From Clusia tigrina (taxonomy: Eukaryota > Arthropoda > Insecta > Diptera > Clusiidae): a stretch of 64,000 bases of DNA. Each line of letters starts with the position of its first letter. Position 1 is the first letter of the stretch. Under the pieces are notes generated by a model, which made no database searches, was not told where the DNA came from, and saw only the letters and a program-made list of their open reading frames with translations. Location of the stretch: positions 216,054,325-216,118,324 of the forward strand of contig OV050030.1 of the NCBI GenBank assembly GCA_920105625.2. The letters run 5' to 3'. Of this stretch, positions 1-11,979 are shown piece by piece. Made by a program: the position numbers and the translations under genes.

Positions 1-131
1 AAATCAATCACTGCTAAAAGTTTAAATGGCCCTAACTTCAATACGGTGCGTCCTATACCTATCAAAGTTTGCAGCAATCAAATGCTTGTAACTTTTTACT
101 GAAGCGTCATAAAATCTTGAAATTTTGTGAC

Positions 132-137
132 AATAAA
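132..137 (+). other. AATAAA hexamer recurring once per monomer
   Basis: The motif GTGACAATAAAGTA just upstream of the XhoI site contains AATAAA in most monomers; the first is marked here. One class has GACAATAAATTA and keeps the hexamer. AATAAA is the canonical metazoan polyadenylation signal, so plus-strand satellite transcripts would meet a potential signal about every 195 bp. No function is shown by the sequence; it may simply be part of the A+T-rich monomer. Confidence 0.5.
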
Positions 138-140
138 GTA

Positions 141-335
141 CTCGAGTCTCTTGTCAATTTAAGCTATCGCTCATATCTATGCCACCCTTGAGTCCCAAAT
201 CAAACACTGATAAAACTTCAAATGGCCCTAACTTCTATACGGTGCATCCTATAATAATCAAATTTACAAAATTCAAATGCTTGTAACTTTTTACTGGAAC
301 GTCATAAAATCTTGAAATTTTGTGACAATAAAGTA
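141..335 (+). repeat. Reference monomer (first complete unit counted from XhoI site to XhoI site)
   Basis: This 195-bp unit shows the shared order of landmarks: CTCGAG; a short variable tract (CTTGTCAA here); TTTAAGCTATCGCTCAT; the position of the CATAGCTATG palindrome (here mutated to CATATCTATG); CCCTTGAGTCCCAAATC; CTTCAAATGGCCCTAAC; CTATACGGTGC; a mid-monomer segment that differs by type; CAAATGCTTGTAACTT; TTTACTGG; the dyad around CTTGAA; GTGACAATAAAGTA; and then the next XhoI site. Most other monomers differ from it by substitutions plus zero to two small indels. Confidence 0.95.
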
Positions 336-366
336 CTCGAGCCTCTTATCAATTTAAGCTATCGCT

Positions 367-376
367 CATAGCTATG
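367..376. repeat. 10-bp perfect palindrome CATAGCTATG, present in most monomers
   Basis: CATAGCTATG equals its own reverse complement and lies about 25 bp after the XhoI palindrome in each unit, within CGCTCATAGCTATGCTACC. The first intact copy is marked. Variants that break it (CATATCTATG, CATTGCTATG, CATAACTATG, CATAGCTCTG) are linked to particular blocks. Two palindromes and a longer dyad in each monomer give the array a high density of short symmetric sequence. Confidence 0.85.
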
Positions 377-559
377 CTACCCTGATGTCCCAAATCAAAC
401 ACTGATGAAACTTCAAATGGCCCTAACTTCTATGCGGTGCGTCTTACCTATCAAAGTTTGCAACAATCAAATGCTTGCAACTTTTTACTGGAGCGAAATC
501 TTGAAATTTTGTGACAATAAAGTACTCGAGATTCATGTCAATTTAAGCTATCACTCATA

Positions 560-1731
560 GCTATGATACCCTTGAGTCCCAAATCAAACACTGATAAAAA
601 TTCAAATTGCCCTAACTTCTATACGGTGCGTCCTACACCTATCAAACTTTTCAACATTCAAATGCTTGTAACTTCTTACTATGGAGTCATAAAATCTTGA
701 AATTTTGTGACAATAAAGTACTCGAGCCTCTTGTAAATTTAAGCTATCGCTCATAGATATGCTACCCTTGAGTCCCAAATCAACCACTGGTAAAACTTCA
801 AATGGCCCTAGCTTCTATACGGTGCGTCTTACACCTATCAAAGTTTGCAACAATAAAATGCTTGGAACTTTTTACTGGAGCGTCATAAAACCTTGAATTT
901 TTGTGACAATAAATTACTCGAGCCTCTCGTCAATTTAAGCTATCGCTCATAGCTATGCCACCCTTGAGTCCCAAATCAAAAACTGATAAAACTTCAAATG
1001 GCCCTAACTTCTATACGGTGCATCCTATCCCAATCAAATATTGTAACATTCAAATGCTTGTAACTTTTTACTGGAGGGTCATAAAATCTTGCAATTTTGC
1101 GACAATAAAGTACTCGAGCCTCATCAATTTAAGCTATCGCTCATAGCTATGCTACCCTTGAGTCCCAAATCAAACACTGATAAAAATTCAAATTGCCCTA
1201 ACTTCTATACGGTGCGTCCTACACCTATCAAACTTTTCAACATTCAAATGCTTGTAACTTCTTACTATGGAGTCATAAAATCTTGAAATTTTGTGACAAT
1301 AAAGTACTCGAGCCTCTTGTAAATTTAAGCTATTGCTCATTGCTATGCAAGCCTTGAGTCCCAAATCAACCACTGCTAAAACTTCAAATGGCCCTACCTT
1401 CAATACGGTGCGTCCTATACCTATCAAAGTTTGCAACAATAAAATGCTTGTAACTTTTTACTGGAGCGTCATAAAACCTTGAATTTTTGTGACAATAAAT
1501 TACTCGAGCCTCTCGTCAATTTAAGCTATCGCTCATAGCTATGCCACCCTTGAGTCCCAAATCAAAAACTGATAAAACTTCAAATGGCCCTAACTTCTAT
1601 ACGGTGCATCCTATCCCAATCAAATATTGTAACATTCAAATGCTTGTAACTTTTTACTGGAGGGTCATAAAATCTTGCAATTTTGCGACAATAATGTACT
1701 CGAGCCTCATCAATTTAAGCTATCGCTCATA
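560..1731 (+). repeat. Three-monomer higher-order repeat, 586 bp, two tandem copies
   Basis: Bases from about 560 to 1145 match 1146 to 1731 at an offset of 586 bp. Shared diagnostic variants include ATAAAAATTCAAATTGCC at the start, the ACCTTGAATTTTTGTGAC and AAATTACTCGAGCCTCTCG monomer, and the following CAATCAAATATTGTAAC monomer. Differences include the sequence around 755 against 1341 (AGATATGC against TGCTATGC). Unequal crossing-over is the simplest origin. Confidence 0.85.
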
Positions 1732-4700
1732 GCTATGCTACCCTTGAGTCCCAAATCAAACACTGATAAAACTTCAAATGGCCCTAACGGTGCATCCTAT
1801 ACCAATCAAATTTTGCAACATTCAAATGCTTATAACTTTTTACTGGAGCGTCACAAAATCTTGAAATTTTGTGACAATAAAGTACTCGAGCCTCTTATCA
1901 ATTTAAGATATCGCTCATAGCTATGGTACCCTTGAGTCCCAAATCAAACACTGATAAAACTTTAAATGGCCCTATCTTCTATACGGTGCGTCTTACACCT
2001 ATCAAAGTTTGCAACAATCAAATGCTTGCAACTTTTTACTGGAGCATAATAAAAACTTGAAATTTTGTGACAATAAAGTACTCGAGCCTCTTGTCAATTT
2101 ACGCTATGACTCATAGCTATGCTACCCTTCAGTCCCAAATCAAACACTGATAAAACTTCAAATTGCCCTAACTTCTATACTGTGCATCCTACACCTATCA
2201 AAGTTTGCAACAATCAAATGCTTGCAACTTTTTACTGGAGCATAATAAAAACTTGAAATTTTGTGACAATAAAGTACTATAGCCTCTTGTCAATTTAAGC
2301 TATGACTCATAGCTATGCTACCCTTCAGTCCCAAATCAAACACTGATAAAACTTCAAATTGACCTAACTTCTATACGGTGCATCCTACACCTATCAAACT
2401 TTTCAACATTCAAATGCTTGTAACTTCTTACTGGAGAGTCATAAAATCTTGAAATTTTGTGACAATAAAGTACTCGAGCCTCTTGTAAATTTAAGCTAAT
2501 GCTCATAGCTATGCTACCCTTGAGTCCCAAATCAATCACTGCTAAAAGTTTAAATGGCCCTAACTTCAATACGGTGCGTCCTATACCTATCAAAGTTTGC
2601 AGCAATCAAATGCTTGTAACTTTTTACTGGAGCGTCATAAAATCTTGAAATTTTGTGACAATAAAGTACTCGAGTCTCTTGTCAACTTAAGCTATCGCTC
2701 ATAGCTATGCTACAATGGAGTCTCAAATCAAACACTGGTAAAACTTCAAATGGCCCTAATTTCTATACGGTGCGTCCTATACCTATCAAAGTTTGCAACA
2801 ATCAAATGCTTGCAACTTTTTACTGGAGCGAAATCTTGAAATTTTGTGACAATAAAGTACTCGAGATTCATGTCAATTTAAGCTATCACTCATAGCTATG
2901 CTACCCTTGAGTCCCAAATCAAACACTGATAAAACTTCAAATTGCCGTAACTTCTATACGGTGCGTCTTACACCTATCAAACTTTTCAACATTCAATTGC
3001 TTGTAACTTCTTACATAAAATCTTGAAATTTTGTGACGATAAAGTACTCGAGCCTTTTATCAATTTAAGCTATCGGTCATAGCTATGCTACCCTTTAGTC
3101 CTAAATCAAACACTGATAAAACTTCAAATGGCCCTAACGGTACATCCTATACCAATCAAATTTTGCAACAATCAAATGCTTGTAACTTTTTACTGGAGCG
3201 TCACAAAATCTTGAAATTTTGTGACAATAAAGTACTCGAGCCTCATCAATTTAAGCTATCGCTCATAGCTATGCTACCCTTGAGTCCCAAATCAAACACT
3301 AGTAAAACTTCAAATGGCCCTAACTTCTATACGGTGCATCCTATAATAATCAAATTTACAACATTCAAATGCTTGTAACTTTTTACTGGAACGTCATAAA
3401 ATCTTGAAATTTTGTGACAATAAAGTACTCGAGTCTCTTGTCAATTTAAGCTATCGCTCATAGCTATGCTACCCTGATGTCCCAAATCAAACACTGATGA
3501 AACTTCAAATGGCCCTAACTTCTATGCGGTAGTCCTATACCTATCAATGTTGGCAACAATCCAATGCTTGCAACTTTTTACTGGAGCGTCATAAAACCTT
3601 GAAATTTTGTGACAATAAATTACTCGAGCTTCTCGTCAATTTAAGCTATCGCTCATAGCTATCCTACCCTTGAGTCCAAAATCAAACACTGATCAAACTT
3701 CAAATTGCTCTAACTTCTTTACGGTGCGTCCTACACCTATCAAACTTTTCAAGATTCAAATGCTTGTAACTTTTTACTGGATCGTCATAAAGTCTTGAAA
3801 TTTGGTGACAATAAAGTACTCGAGCCTCTTATCAATTTAAGCTATCGCTCATAGCTATGCTACCCTTCAGTCCCAAATCAAACACTGATAAAACTTCAAA
3901 TTGCCCTAACTTCTATACTGTGCATCCTACACCTATCAAAGTTTGCAACAATCAAATGCTTGCAACTTTTTACTGGAGCATAATAAAAACTTGAAATTTT
4001 GTGACAATAAAGTACTCGAGCCTCTTGTCAAATTAAGCTATGACTCATAGCTATGCTACCCTTCAGTCCCAAATCAAACACTGATAAGACTTCAAATTGC
4101 CCTAACTTCTATACGGTGCATCCTACACCTATCAAACTTTTCAACATTCAAATGCTTGTAACTTCTTACTGGGAAGTCATAAAATCTTGAAATTTTGTGA
4201 CAATAAAGTACTCGAGCCTCTTGTAAATTTAAGCAATCGCTCATAGCTATGCTACCCTTGAGTCCCAAATCAACCACTGGTAAAACTTCAAATGGCCCTA
4301 ACTTATATACGGTGCGTCCTATACCTATCAAAGTTTGCAACAATCAAATGCTTGCTACTTTTTACTGGAGCGAAATCTTGAAATTTTGTGACAATAAAGT
4401 ACTCGAGATTCATGTCAATTTAAGCTATCACTCATAGCTATGCTACCCTTGAGTCCCAAATCAAACACTGATAAAAATTCAAATTGCCCTAACTTCTATA
4501 CGGTGCGTCCTACACCTATCAAACTTTTCAACATTCAAATGCTTGTAACTTCTTACTGGGGAGTCATAAAATCTTGAAATTTTGTGACAATAAAGTACTC
4601 GAGCCTCTTGTAAATTTAAGCTATTGCTCATAGCTATGCTAACCTTGAGTCCCAAATCAACCACTGCTAAAACTTCAAATGGCCCTAACTTCAATACGGT

Positions 4701-5811
4701 GCGTCCTATACCTATCAAAGTTTCCAACAATAAAATGCTTGGAACTTTTTACTGGAGCGTCATAAAACCTTGAATTTTTGTGACAATAAATTACTCGAGC
4801 CTCTCGTCAATTTAAGGTATCGCTCATAGCTATGCCACCCTTGAGTCCCAAATCAAAAACTGATAAAACTTCAAATGGCCCTAACTTCTATACGAAGCAT
4901 CCTATCCCAATCAAATATTGTAACATTCAAATGCTTGTAACTTTTTACTGGAGCGTCATAAAGTCTTGAAATTTTGTGACAATAAAGTACTCAAGCCTCA
5001 TCAATTTAAGCTATCGCTCATAGCTATGCTACCCTTGAGTCCCAAATCAAACACTGATAAAACTTCAAATTGCCCTAACTTCTATACTGTGCATCCTACA
5101 CCTATCAAAGTTTGCAACAATCAAATGCTTGCAACTTTTTACTGTAGCATAATAAAAACTTGAAATTTTGTGACAATAAAGTACTCGAGCCTCTTGTCAA
5201 TTTAAGCTATGACTCATAGCTATGCTACCCTTCAGTCCCAAATCAAACACTGATAAGACTTCAAATTGCCCTAACTTCTATACGGTGCATCCTACACCTA
5301 TCAAACTTTTCAACATTCAAATGCTTGTGACTTCTTACTGGAGAGTCATAAAATCTTCAAATTTTGTGACAATAAAGTACTCGAGCCTCTTGTAAATTTA
5401 AGCTAATGCTCATAGCTATGCTACCCTTGACTTCCAAATCAATCACTGCTAAAAGTTTAAAAGGCCCTAACTTCAATACGGTGCGTCCAATACCTATCAA
5501 AGTTTGCAACAATCCAATGCTTGCAACTTTTTACTGGAGCGTCATAAAACCTTGAAATTTTGTGACAATAAATTACTCGAGCTTCTCGTCAATTTAAGCT
5601 ATCGCTCATAGCTATCCTACCCTTGAGTCCAAAATCAAACACTGATCAAACTTCAAATTGCTCTAACTTCTTTACGGTGCGTCCTACACCTATCAAACTT
5701 TTCAAGATTCAAATGCTTGTAACTTTTTACTGGATCGTCATAAAGTCTTGAAATTTGGTGACAATAAAGTACTCGAGCCTCTTATCAATTTAAGCTATCG
5801 CTCATAGCTAT
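1732..5811 (+). repeat. Mixed satellite domain feeding the 10- and 11-monomer repeats
   Basis: All satellite, with no other content seen. Segments reappear downstream: about 3560-4300 matches 5513-6250 at an offset of 1953 bp (shared CAATCCAATGCTTGC and AAATTTGGTGAC variants), and about 4440-5510 matches 6580-7650 at an offset near 2139 bp (shared ACGAAGCATCCTATCCC and GACTTCTTACTGGAGAG). Monomers with an 8-bp deletion (CCTAACGGTGC) lie near 1788 and 3138. Confidence 0.8.
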
Positions 5812-8800
5812 GCTACCCTTCAGTCCCAAATCAAACACTGATAAAACTTCAAATTGCCCTAACTTCTATACTGTGCATCCTACACCTATCAAAGTTTGCA
5901 ACAATCAAATGCTTGCAACTTTTTACTGGAGCATAATAAAAACTTGAAATTTTGTGACAATAAAGTACTCGAGCCTCTTGTCAAATTAAGCTATGACTCA
6001 TAGCTATGCTACCCTTCAGTCCCAAATCAAACACTGATAAGACTTCAAATTGCCCTAACTTCTATACGGTGCATCCTACACCTATCAAACTTTTCAACAT
6101 TCAAATGCTTGTAACTTCTTACTGGGAAGTCATAAAATCTTGAAATTTTGTGACAATAAAGTACTCGAGCCTCTTGTAAATTTAAGCAATCGCTCATAGC
6201 TATGCTACCCTTGAGTCCCAAATCAACCACTGGTAAAACTTCAAATGGCCCTAGCTTCTATACGGTGCGTCTTACACCTATCAAACTTTTCAACATTCAA
6301 ATGCTTGTAACTTCTTACATAATATCTTGAAATTTTGTGACGATAAAGTACTCGAGCCTTTTATCAATTTAAGCTATCGTTCATAGCTATGCTACCCTTG
6401 AGTCCTAAATCAAACACTGATAAAACTTCAAATGGCCCTAACTTATATACGGTGCGTCCTATACCTATCAAAGTTTGCAACAATCAAATGCTTGCTACTT
6501 TTTACTGGAGCGAAATCTTGAATTTTTGTGACAATAAAGTAGTCGAGCCTCTTGTCAATTTAAGCTATCGCTCATAGCTATGCTACCCTTGAGTCCCAAA
6601 TCAAACACTGATAAACTTCGAATGGCCCTAACTTCTATACGGTGCGTCCCACACCTATCAAACTTTTCACCATTCAAATGCTTGTAACTTCTTACTGGGG
6701 AGTCATAAAATCTTGAAATTTTGTGACAATAAAGTACTCGAGCCTCTTGTAAATTTAAGCTATTGCTCATAGCTATGCTAACCTTGAGTCCCAAATCAAC
6801 CACTGCTAAAACTTCAAATGGCCCTAACTTCAATACGGTGCGTCCTATACCTATCAAAGTTTCCAACAATAAAATGCTTGGAACTTTTTACTGGAGCGTC
6901 ATAAAACCTTGAATTTTTGTGACAATAAATTACTCGAGCCTCTCGTCAATTTAAGCTATCGCTCATAGCTATGCCACCCTTGAGTCCCAAATCAAAAACT
7001 GATAAAACTTCAAATGGCCCTAACTTCTATACGAAGCATCCTATCCCAATCAAATATTGTAACATTCAAATGCTTGTAACTTTTTACTGGAGCGTCATAA
7101 AGTCTTGAAATTTTGTGACAATAAAGTACTCGAGCCTCATCAATTTAAGCTATCGCTCATAGCTATGCTACCCTTGAGTCCCAAATCAAACACTGATAAA
7201 ACTTCAAATTGCCCTAACTTCTATACTGTGCATCCTACACCTATCAAAGTTTGCAACAATCAAATGCTTGCAACTTTTTCCTGGAGCATAATAAAAACTT
7301 GACATTTTGTGACAATAAAGTACTCGAGCCTCTTGTCAATTTAAGCTATGACTCATAGCTATGCTACCCTTCAGTCCCAAATCAAACACTGATAAGGCTT
7401 CAAATTGCCCTAACTTCTATACGGTGCATCCTACACCTATCAAACTTTTCAACATTCAAATGCTTGTGACTTCTTACTGGAGAGTCATAAAATCTTCAAA
7501 TTTTGTGACAATAAAGTACTCGAGCCTCTTGTAAATTTAAGCTAATGCTCATAGCTATGCTACCCTTGACTTCCAAATCAATCACTGCTAAAAGTTTAAA
7601 AGGCCCTAACTTCAATACGGTGCGTCCAATACCTATCAAAGTTTGCAACAATCAAATGCTTGCAACTTTTTACTGGAGCATAATAAAAACTTGAAATTTT
7701 GTGACAATAAAGTACTCGAGCCTCTTGTCAATTTAAGCTATGACTCATAGCTATGCTACCCTTCAGTCCCAAATCAAACACTGATAATACTTCAAATTGC
7801 CCTAACTTCTATACTGTGCATCCTACACCTATCAAAGTTTGCAACAATCAAATGCTTGCAACTTTTTACTGGAGCATAATAAAAACTTGAAATTTTGTGA
7901 CAATAAAGTACTCGAGCCTCTTGTCAAATTAAGCTATGACTCATAGCTATGCTACCCTTCAGTCCCAAATCAAACACTGATAAGACTTCAAATTGCCCTA
8001 ACTTCTATACGGTGCATCCTACACCTATCAAACTTTTCAACATTCAAATGCTTGTAACTTCTTACTGGGAAGTCATAAAATCTTGAAATTTTGTGACAAT
8101 AAAGTACTCGAGCCTCTTGTAAATTTAAGCAATCGCTCATAGCTATGCTACCCTTGAGTCCCAAATCAACCACTGGTAAAACTTCAAATGGCCCTAGCTT
8201 CTATACGGTGCGTCTTACACCTATCAAACTTTTCAACATTCAAATGCTTGTAACTTCTTACATAATATCTTGAAATTTTGTGACGATAAAGTACTCGAGC
8301 CTTTTATCAATTTAAGCTATCGCTCATAGCTATGCTACCCTTGAGTCCTAAATCAAACACTGATAAAACTTCAAATGGCCCTAACTTATATACGGTGCGT
8401 CCTATACCTATCAAAGTTTGCAACAATCAAATGCTTGCTACTTTTTACTGGAGCGAAATCTTGAATTTTTGTGACAATAAAGTAGTCGAGCCTCTTGTCA
8501 ATTTAAGCTATCGCTCATAGCTATGCTACCCTTGAGTCCCAAATCAAACACTGATAAACTTCGAATGGCCCTAACTTCTATACGGTGCGTCCCACACCTA
8601 TCAAACTTTTCACCATTCAAATGCTTGTAACTTCTTACTGGGGAGTCATAAAATCTTGAAATTTTGTGACAATAAAGTACTCGAGCCTCTTGTAAATTTA
8701 AGCTATTGCTCATAGCTATGCTAACCTTGAGTCCCAAATCAACCACTGCTAAAACTTCAAATGGCCCTAACTTCAATACGGTGCGTCCTATACCTATCAA

Positions 8801-9990
8801 AGTTTCCAACAATAAAATGCTTGGAACTTTTTACTGGAGCGTCATAAAACCTTGAATTTTTGTGACAATAAATTACTCGAGCCTCTCGTCAATTTAAGCT
8901 ATCGCTCATAGCTATGCCACCCTTGAGTCCCAAATCAAAAACTGATAAAACTTCAAATGGCCCTAACTTCTATACGAAGCATCCTATCCCAATCAAATAT
9001 TGTAACATTCAAATGCTTGTAACTTTTTACTGGAGCGTCATAAAGTCTTGAAATTTTGTGACAATAAAGTACTCGAGCCTCATCAATTTAAGCTATCGCT
9101 CATAGCTATGCTACCCTTGAGTCCCAAATCAAACACTGATAAAACTTCAAATTGCCCTAACTTCTATACTGTGCATCCTACACCTATCAAAGTTTGCAAC
9201 AATCAAATGCTTGCAACTTTTTCCTGGAGCATAATAAAAACTTGACATTTTGTGACAATAAAGTACTCGAGCCTCTTGTCAATTTAAGCTATGACTCATA
9301 GCTATGCTACCCTTCAGTCCCAAATCAAACACTGATAAGACTTCAAATTGCCCTAACTTCTATACGGTGCATCCTACACCTATCAAACTTTTCAACATTC
9401 AAATGCTTGTGACTTCTTACTGGAGAGTCATAAAATCTTCAAATTTTGTGACAATAAAGTACTCGAGCCTCTTGTAAATTTAAGCTAATGCTCATAGCTA
9501 TGCTACCCTTGACTTCCAAATCAATCACTGCTAAAAGTTTAAAAGGCCCTAACTTCAATACGGTGCGTCCAATACCTATCAAAGTTTGCAACAATCAAAT
9601 GCTTGCAACTTTTTACTGGAGCATAATAAAAACTTGAAATTTTGTGACAATAAAGTACTCGAGCCTCTTGTCAATTTAAGCTATGACTCATAGCTATGCT
9701 ACCCTTCAGTCCCAAATCAAACACTGATAAAACTTCAAATTGCCCTAACTTCTATACTGTGCATCCTACACCTATCAAAGTTTGCAACAATCAAATGCTT
9801 GCAACTTTTTACTGGAGCATAATAAAAACTTGAAATTTTGTGACAATAAAGTACTCGAGCCTCTTGTCAAATTAAGCTATGACTCATAGCTATGCTACCC
9901 TTCAGTCCCAAATCAAACACTGATAAGACTTCAAATTGCCCTAACTTCTATACGGTGCATCCTACACCTATCAAACTTTTCAACATTCAA
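5812..9990 (+). repeat. Ten-monomer higher-order repeat, 1943 bp, two copies plus a partial third
   Basis: Copy 1 is about 5812-7754 and copy 2 about 7755-9697; a third starts and diverges near 9990, where the TGGGAAGTC monomer is replaced by TGGAGAGTC. Only scattered single-base differences were seen between copies 1 and 2, for example AAAACTTC against AATACTTC (5843/7786), ATCGTTCAT against ATCGCTCAT (6379/8322) and AAGGCTTC against AAGACTTC (7395/9338). Boundaries could lie anywhere within the matching tract. Confidence 0.88.
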
Positions 9991-11979
9991 ATGCTTGTAA
10001 CTTCTTACTGGAGAGTCATAAAATCTTGAAATTTTGTGACAATAAAGTACTCGAGCCTCTTGTAAATTTAAGCTAATGCTCATAGCTATGCTACCCTTGA
10101 GTCCCAAATCAACCACTGGTAAAACTTCAAATGGCCCTAACTTCTATACGGTGCATCCTATAATAATCAAATTTACAACATTCAAATGCTTGTAACTTTT
10201 TACTGGAACGTCATAAAATCTTGAAATTTTGTGACAATAAAGTACTCGAGTCTCTTGTCAATTTAAGCTATCGCTCATAGCTATGCTACCCTGATGTCCC
10301 AAATCAAACACTGATGAAACTTCAAATGGCCCTAACTTCTATGCGGTGCGTCCTATACCTATCAATGTTGGCAACAATCCAATGCTTGCAACTTTTTACT
10401 GGAGCGTCATAAAACCTTGAAATTTTGTGACAATAAATTACTCGAGCTTCTCGTCAATTTAAGCTATCGCTCATAGCTATCCTACCCTTGAGTCCAAAAT
10501 CAAACACTGATCAAACTTCAAATTGCTCTAACTTCTTTACGGTGCGTCCTACACCTATCAAACTTTTCAAGATTCAAATGCTTGTAACTTCTTACTGGGA
10601 AGTCATAAAATCTTGAAATTTTGTGACAATAAAGTACTCGAGCCTCTTGTAAATTTAAGCAATCGCTCATAGCTATGCTACCCTTGAGTCCCAAATCAAC
10701 CACTGGTAAAACTTCAAATGGCCCTAGCTTCTATACGGTGCGTCTTACACCTATCAAACTTTTCAACATTCAAATGCTTGTAACTTCTTACATAATATCT
10801 TGAAATTTTGTGACGATAAAGTACTCGAGCCTTTTATCAATTTAAGCTATCGCTCATAGCTATGCTACCCTTGAGTCCTAAATCAAACACTGATAAAACT
10901 TCAAATGGCCCTAACTTCTATACGGTGCGTCCTATACCTATCAAAGTTTGCAACAATCAAATGCTTGGAACTTTTTACTGGAGCGTCATAAAACCTTGAA
11001 TTTTTGTGACAATAAATTACTCGAGCCTCTCGTCAATTTAAGCTATCGCTCATAGCTATGCCACCCTTGAGTCCCAAATCAAAAACTGATAAAACTTCAA
11101 ATGGCCCTAACTTCTATACGAAGCATCCTATCCCAATCAAATATTGTAACAATCAAATGCTTGTAACTTTTTACTGGAGCGTCATAAAGTCTTGAAATTT
11201 TGTGACAATAAAGTACTCGAGCCTCATCAATTTAAGCTATCGCTCATAGCTATGCTACCCTTGAGTCCCAAATCAAACACTGATAAAACTTCAAATTGCC
11301 CTAACTTCTATACTGTGCATCCTACACCTATCAAAGTTTGCAACAATCAAATGCTTGCAAGTTTTTACTGGAGCATAATAAAAACTTGAAATTTTGTGAC
11401 AATAAAGTACTCGAGCCTCTTGTCAATTTAAGCTATGACTCATAGCTATGCTACCCTTCAGTCCCAAATCAAACACTGATAAGACTTCAAATTGCCCTAA
11501 CTTCTATACGGTGCATCCTACACCTATCAAACTTTTCAACATTCAAATGCTTGTGACTTCTTACTGGAGAGTCATAAAATCTTGAAATTTTGTGACAATA
11601 AAATACTCGAGCCTCTTGTAAATTTAAGCTAATGCTCATAGCTATGCTACCCTTGAGTTCCAAATCAATCACTGCTAAAAGTTTAAAAGGCCCTAACTTC
11701 AATACGGTGCGTCCAATACCTATCAAAGTTTGCAACAATCAAATGCTTGCAACTTTTTACTGGAGCATAATAAAAACTTGAAATTTTGTGACAATAAAGT
11801 ACTCGAGCCTCTTGTCAATTTAAGCTATGACTCATAGCTATGCTACCCTTCAGTCCCAAATCAAACACTGATAAAACTTCAAATTGCCCTAACTTCTATA
11901 CTGTGCATCCTACACCTATCAAAGTTTGCAACAATCAAATGCTTGCAACTTTTTACTGGAGCGTAATAAAAACTTGAAA
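9991..11979 (+). repeat. Satellite junction block between the 10-mer and 11-mer domains
   Basis: All satellite. It is a patchwork: about 10.12-10.55 kb matches 12.07-12.50 kb at an offset of 1949 bp (shared CCTATAATAATCAAATTTAC and CCCTGATGTCCCAAATC monomers), while about 10.98-11.74 kb matches 8.83-9.60 kb at an offset near 2144 bp. The mixed parentage suggests a recombination join between neighbouring higher-order repeats. Confidence 0.75.

Noticed and set aside
602..787. About 85 short open frames (60-104 codons) on both strands with repeated peptide-like sequences
   Set aside because: They are translations of single satellite monomers. Each ends at a stop present in nearly every unit, many start with GTG or TTG (for example the minus-strand frame here starts with GTG), the unit length (195-196 bp with 1, 2, 5, 8, 11 and 14-bp indels) does not preserve frame, and no domain is recognisable.
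6555..6869. A longer minus-strand open frame of 104 codons crossing a monomer boundary
   Set aside because: It results from one monomer in which the usual TGA is changed to CGA (plus-strand TTCGAATGG for TTCAAATGG) together with a 1-bp deletion. The same accident is copied at 8498-8812 by the 1943-bp duplication. It shows no sign of selection.
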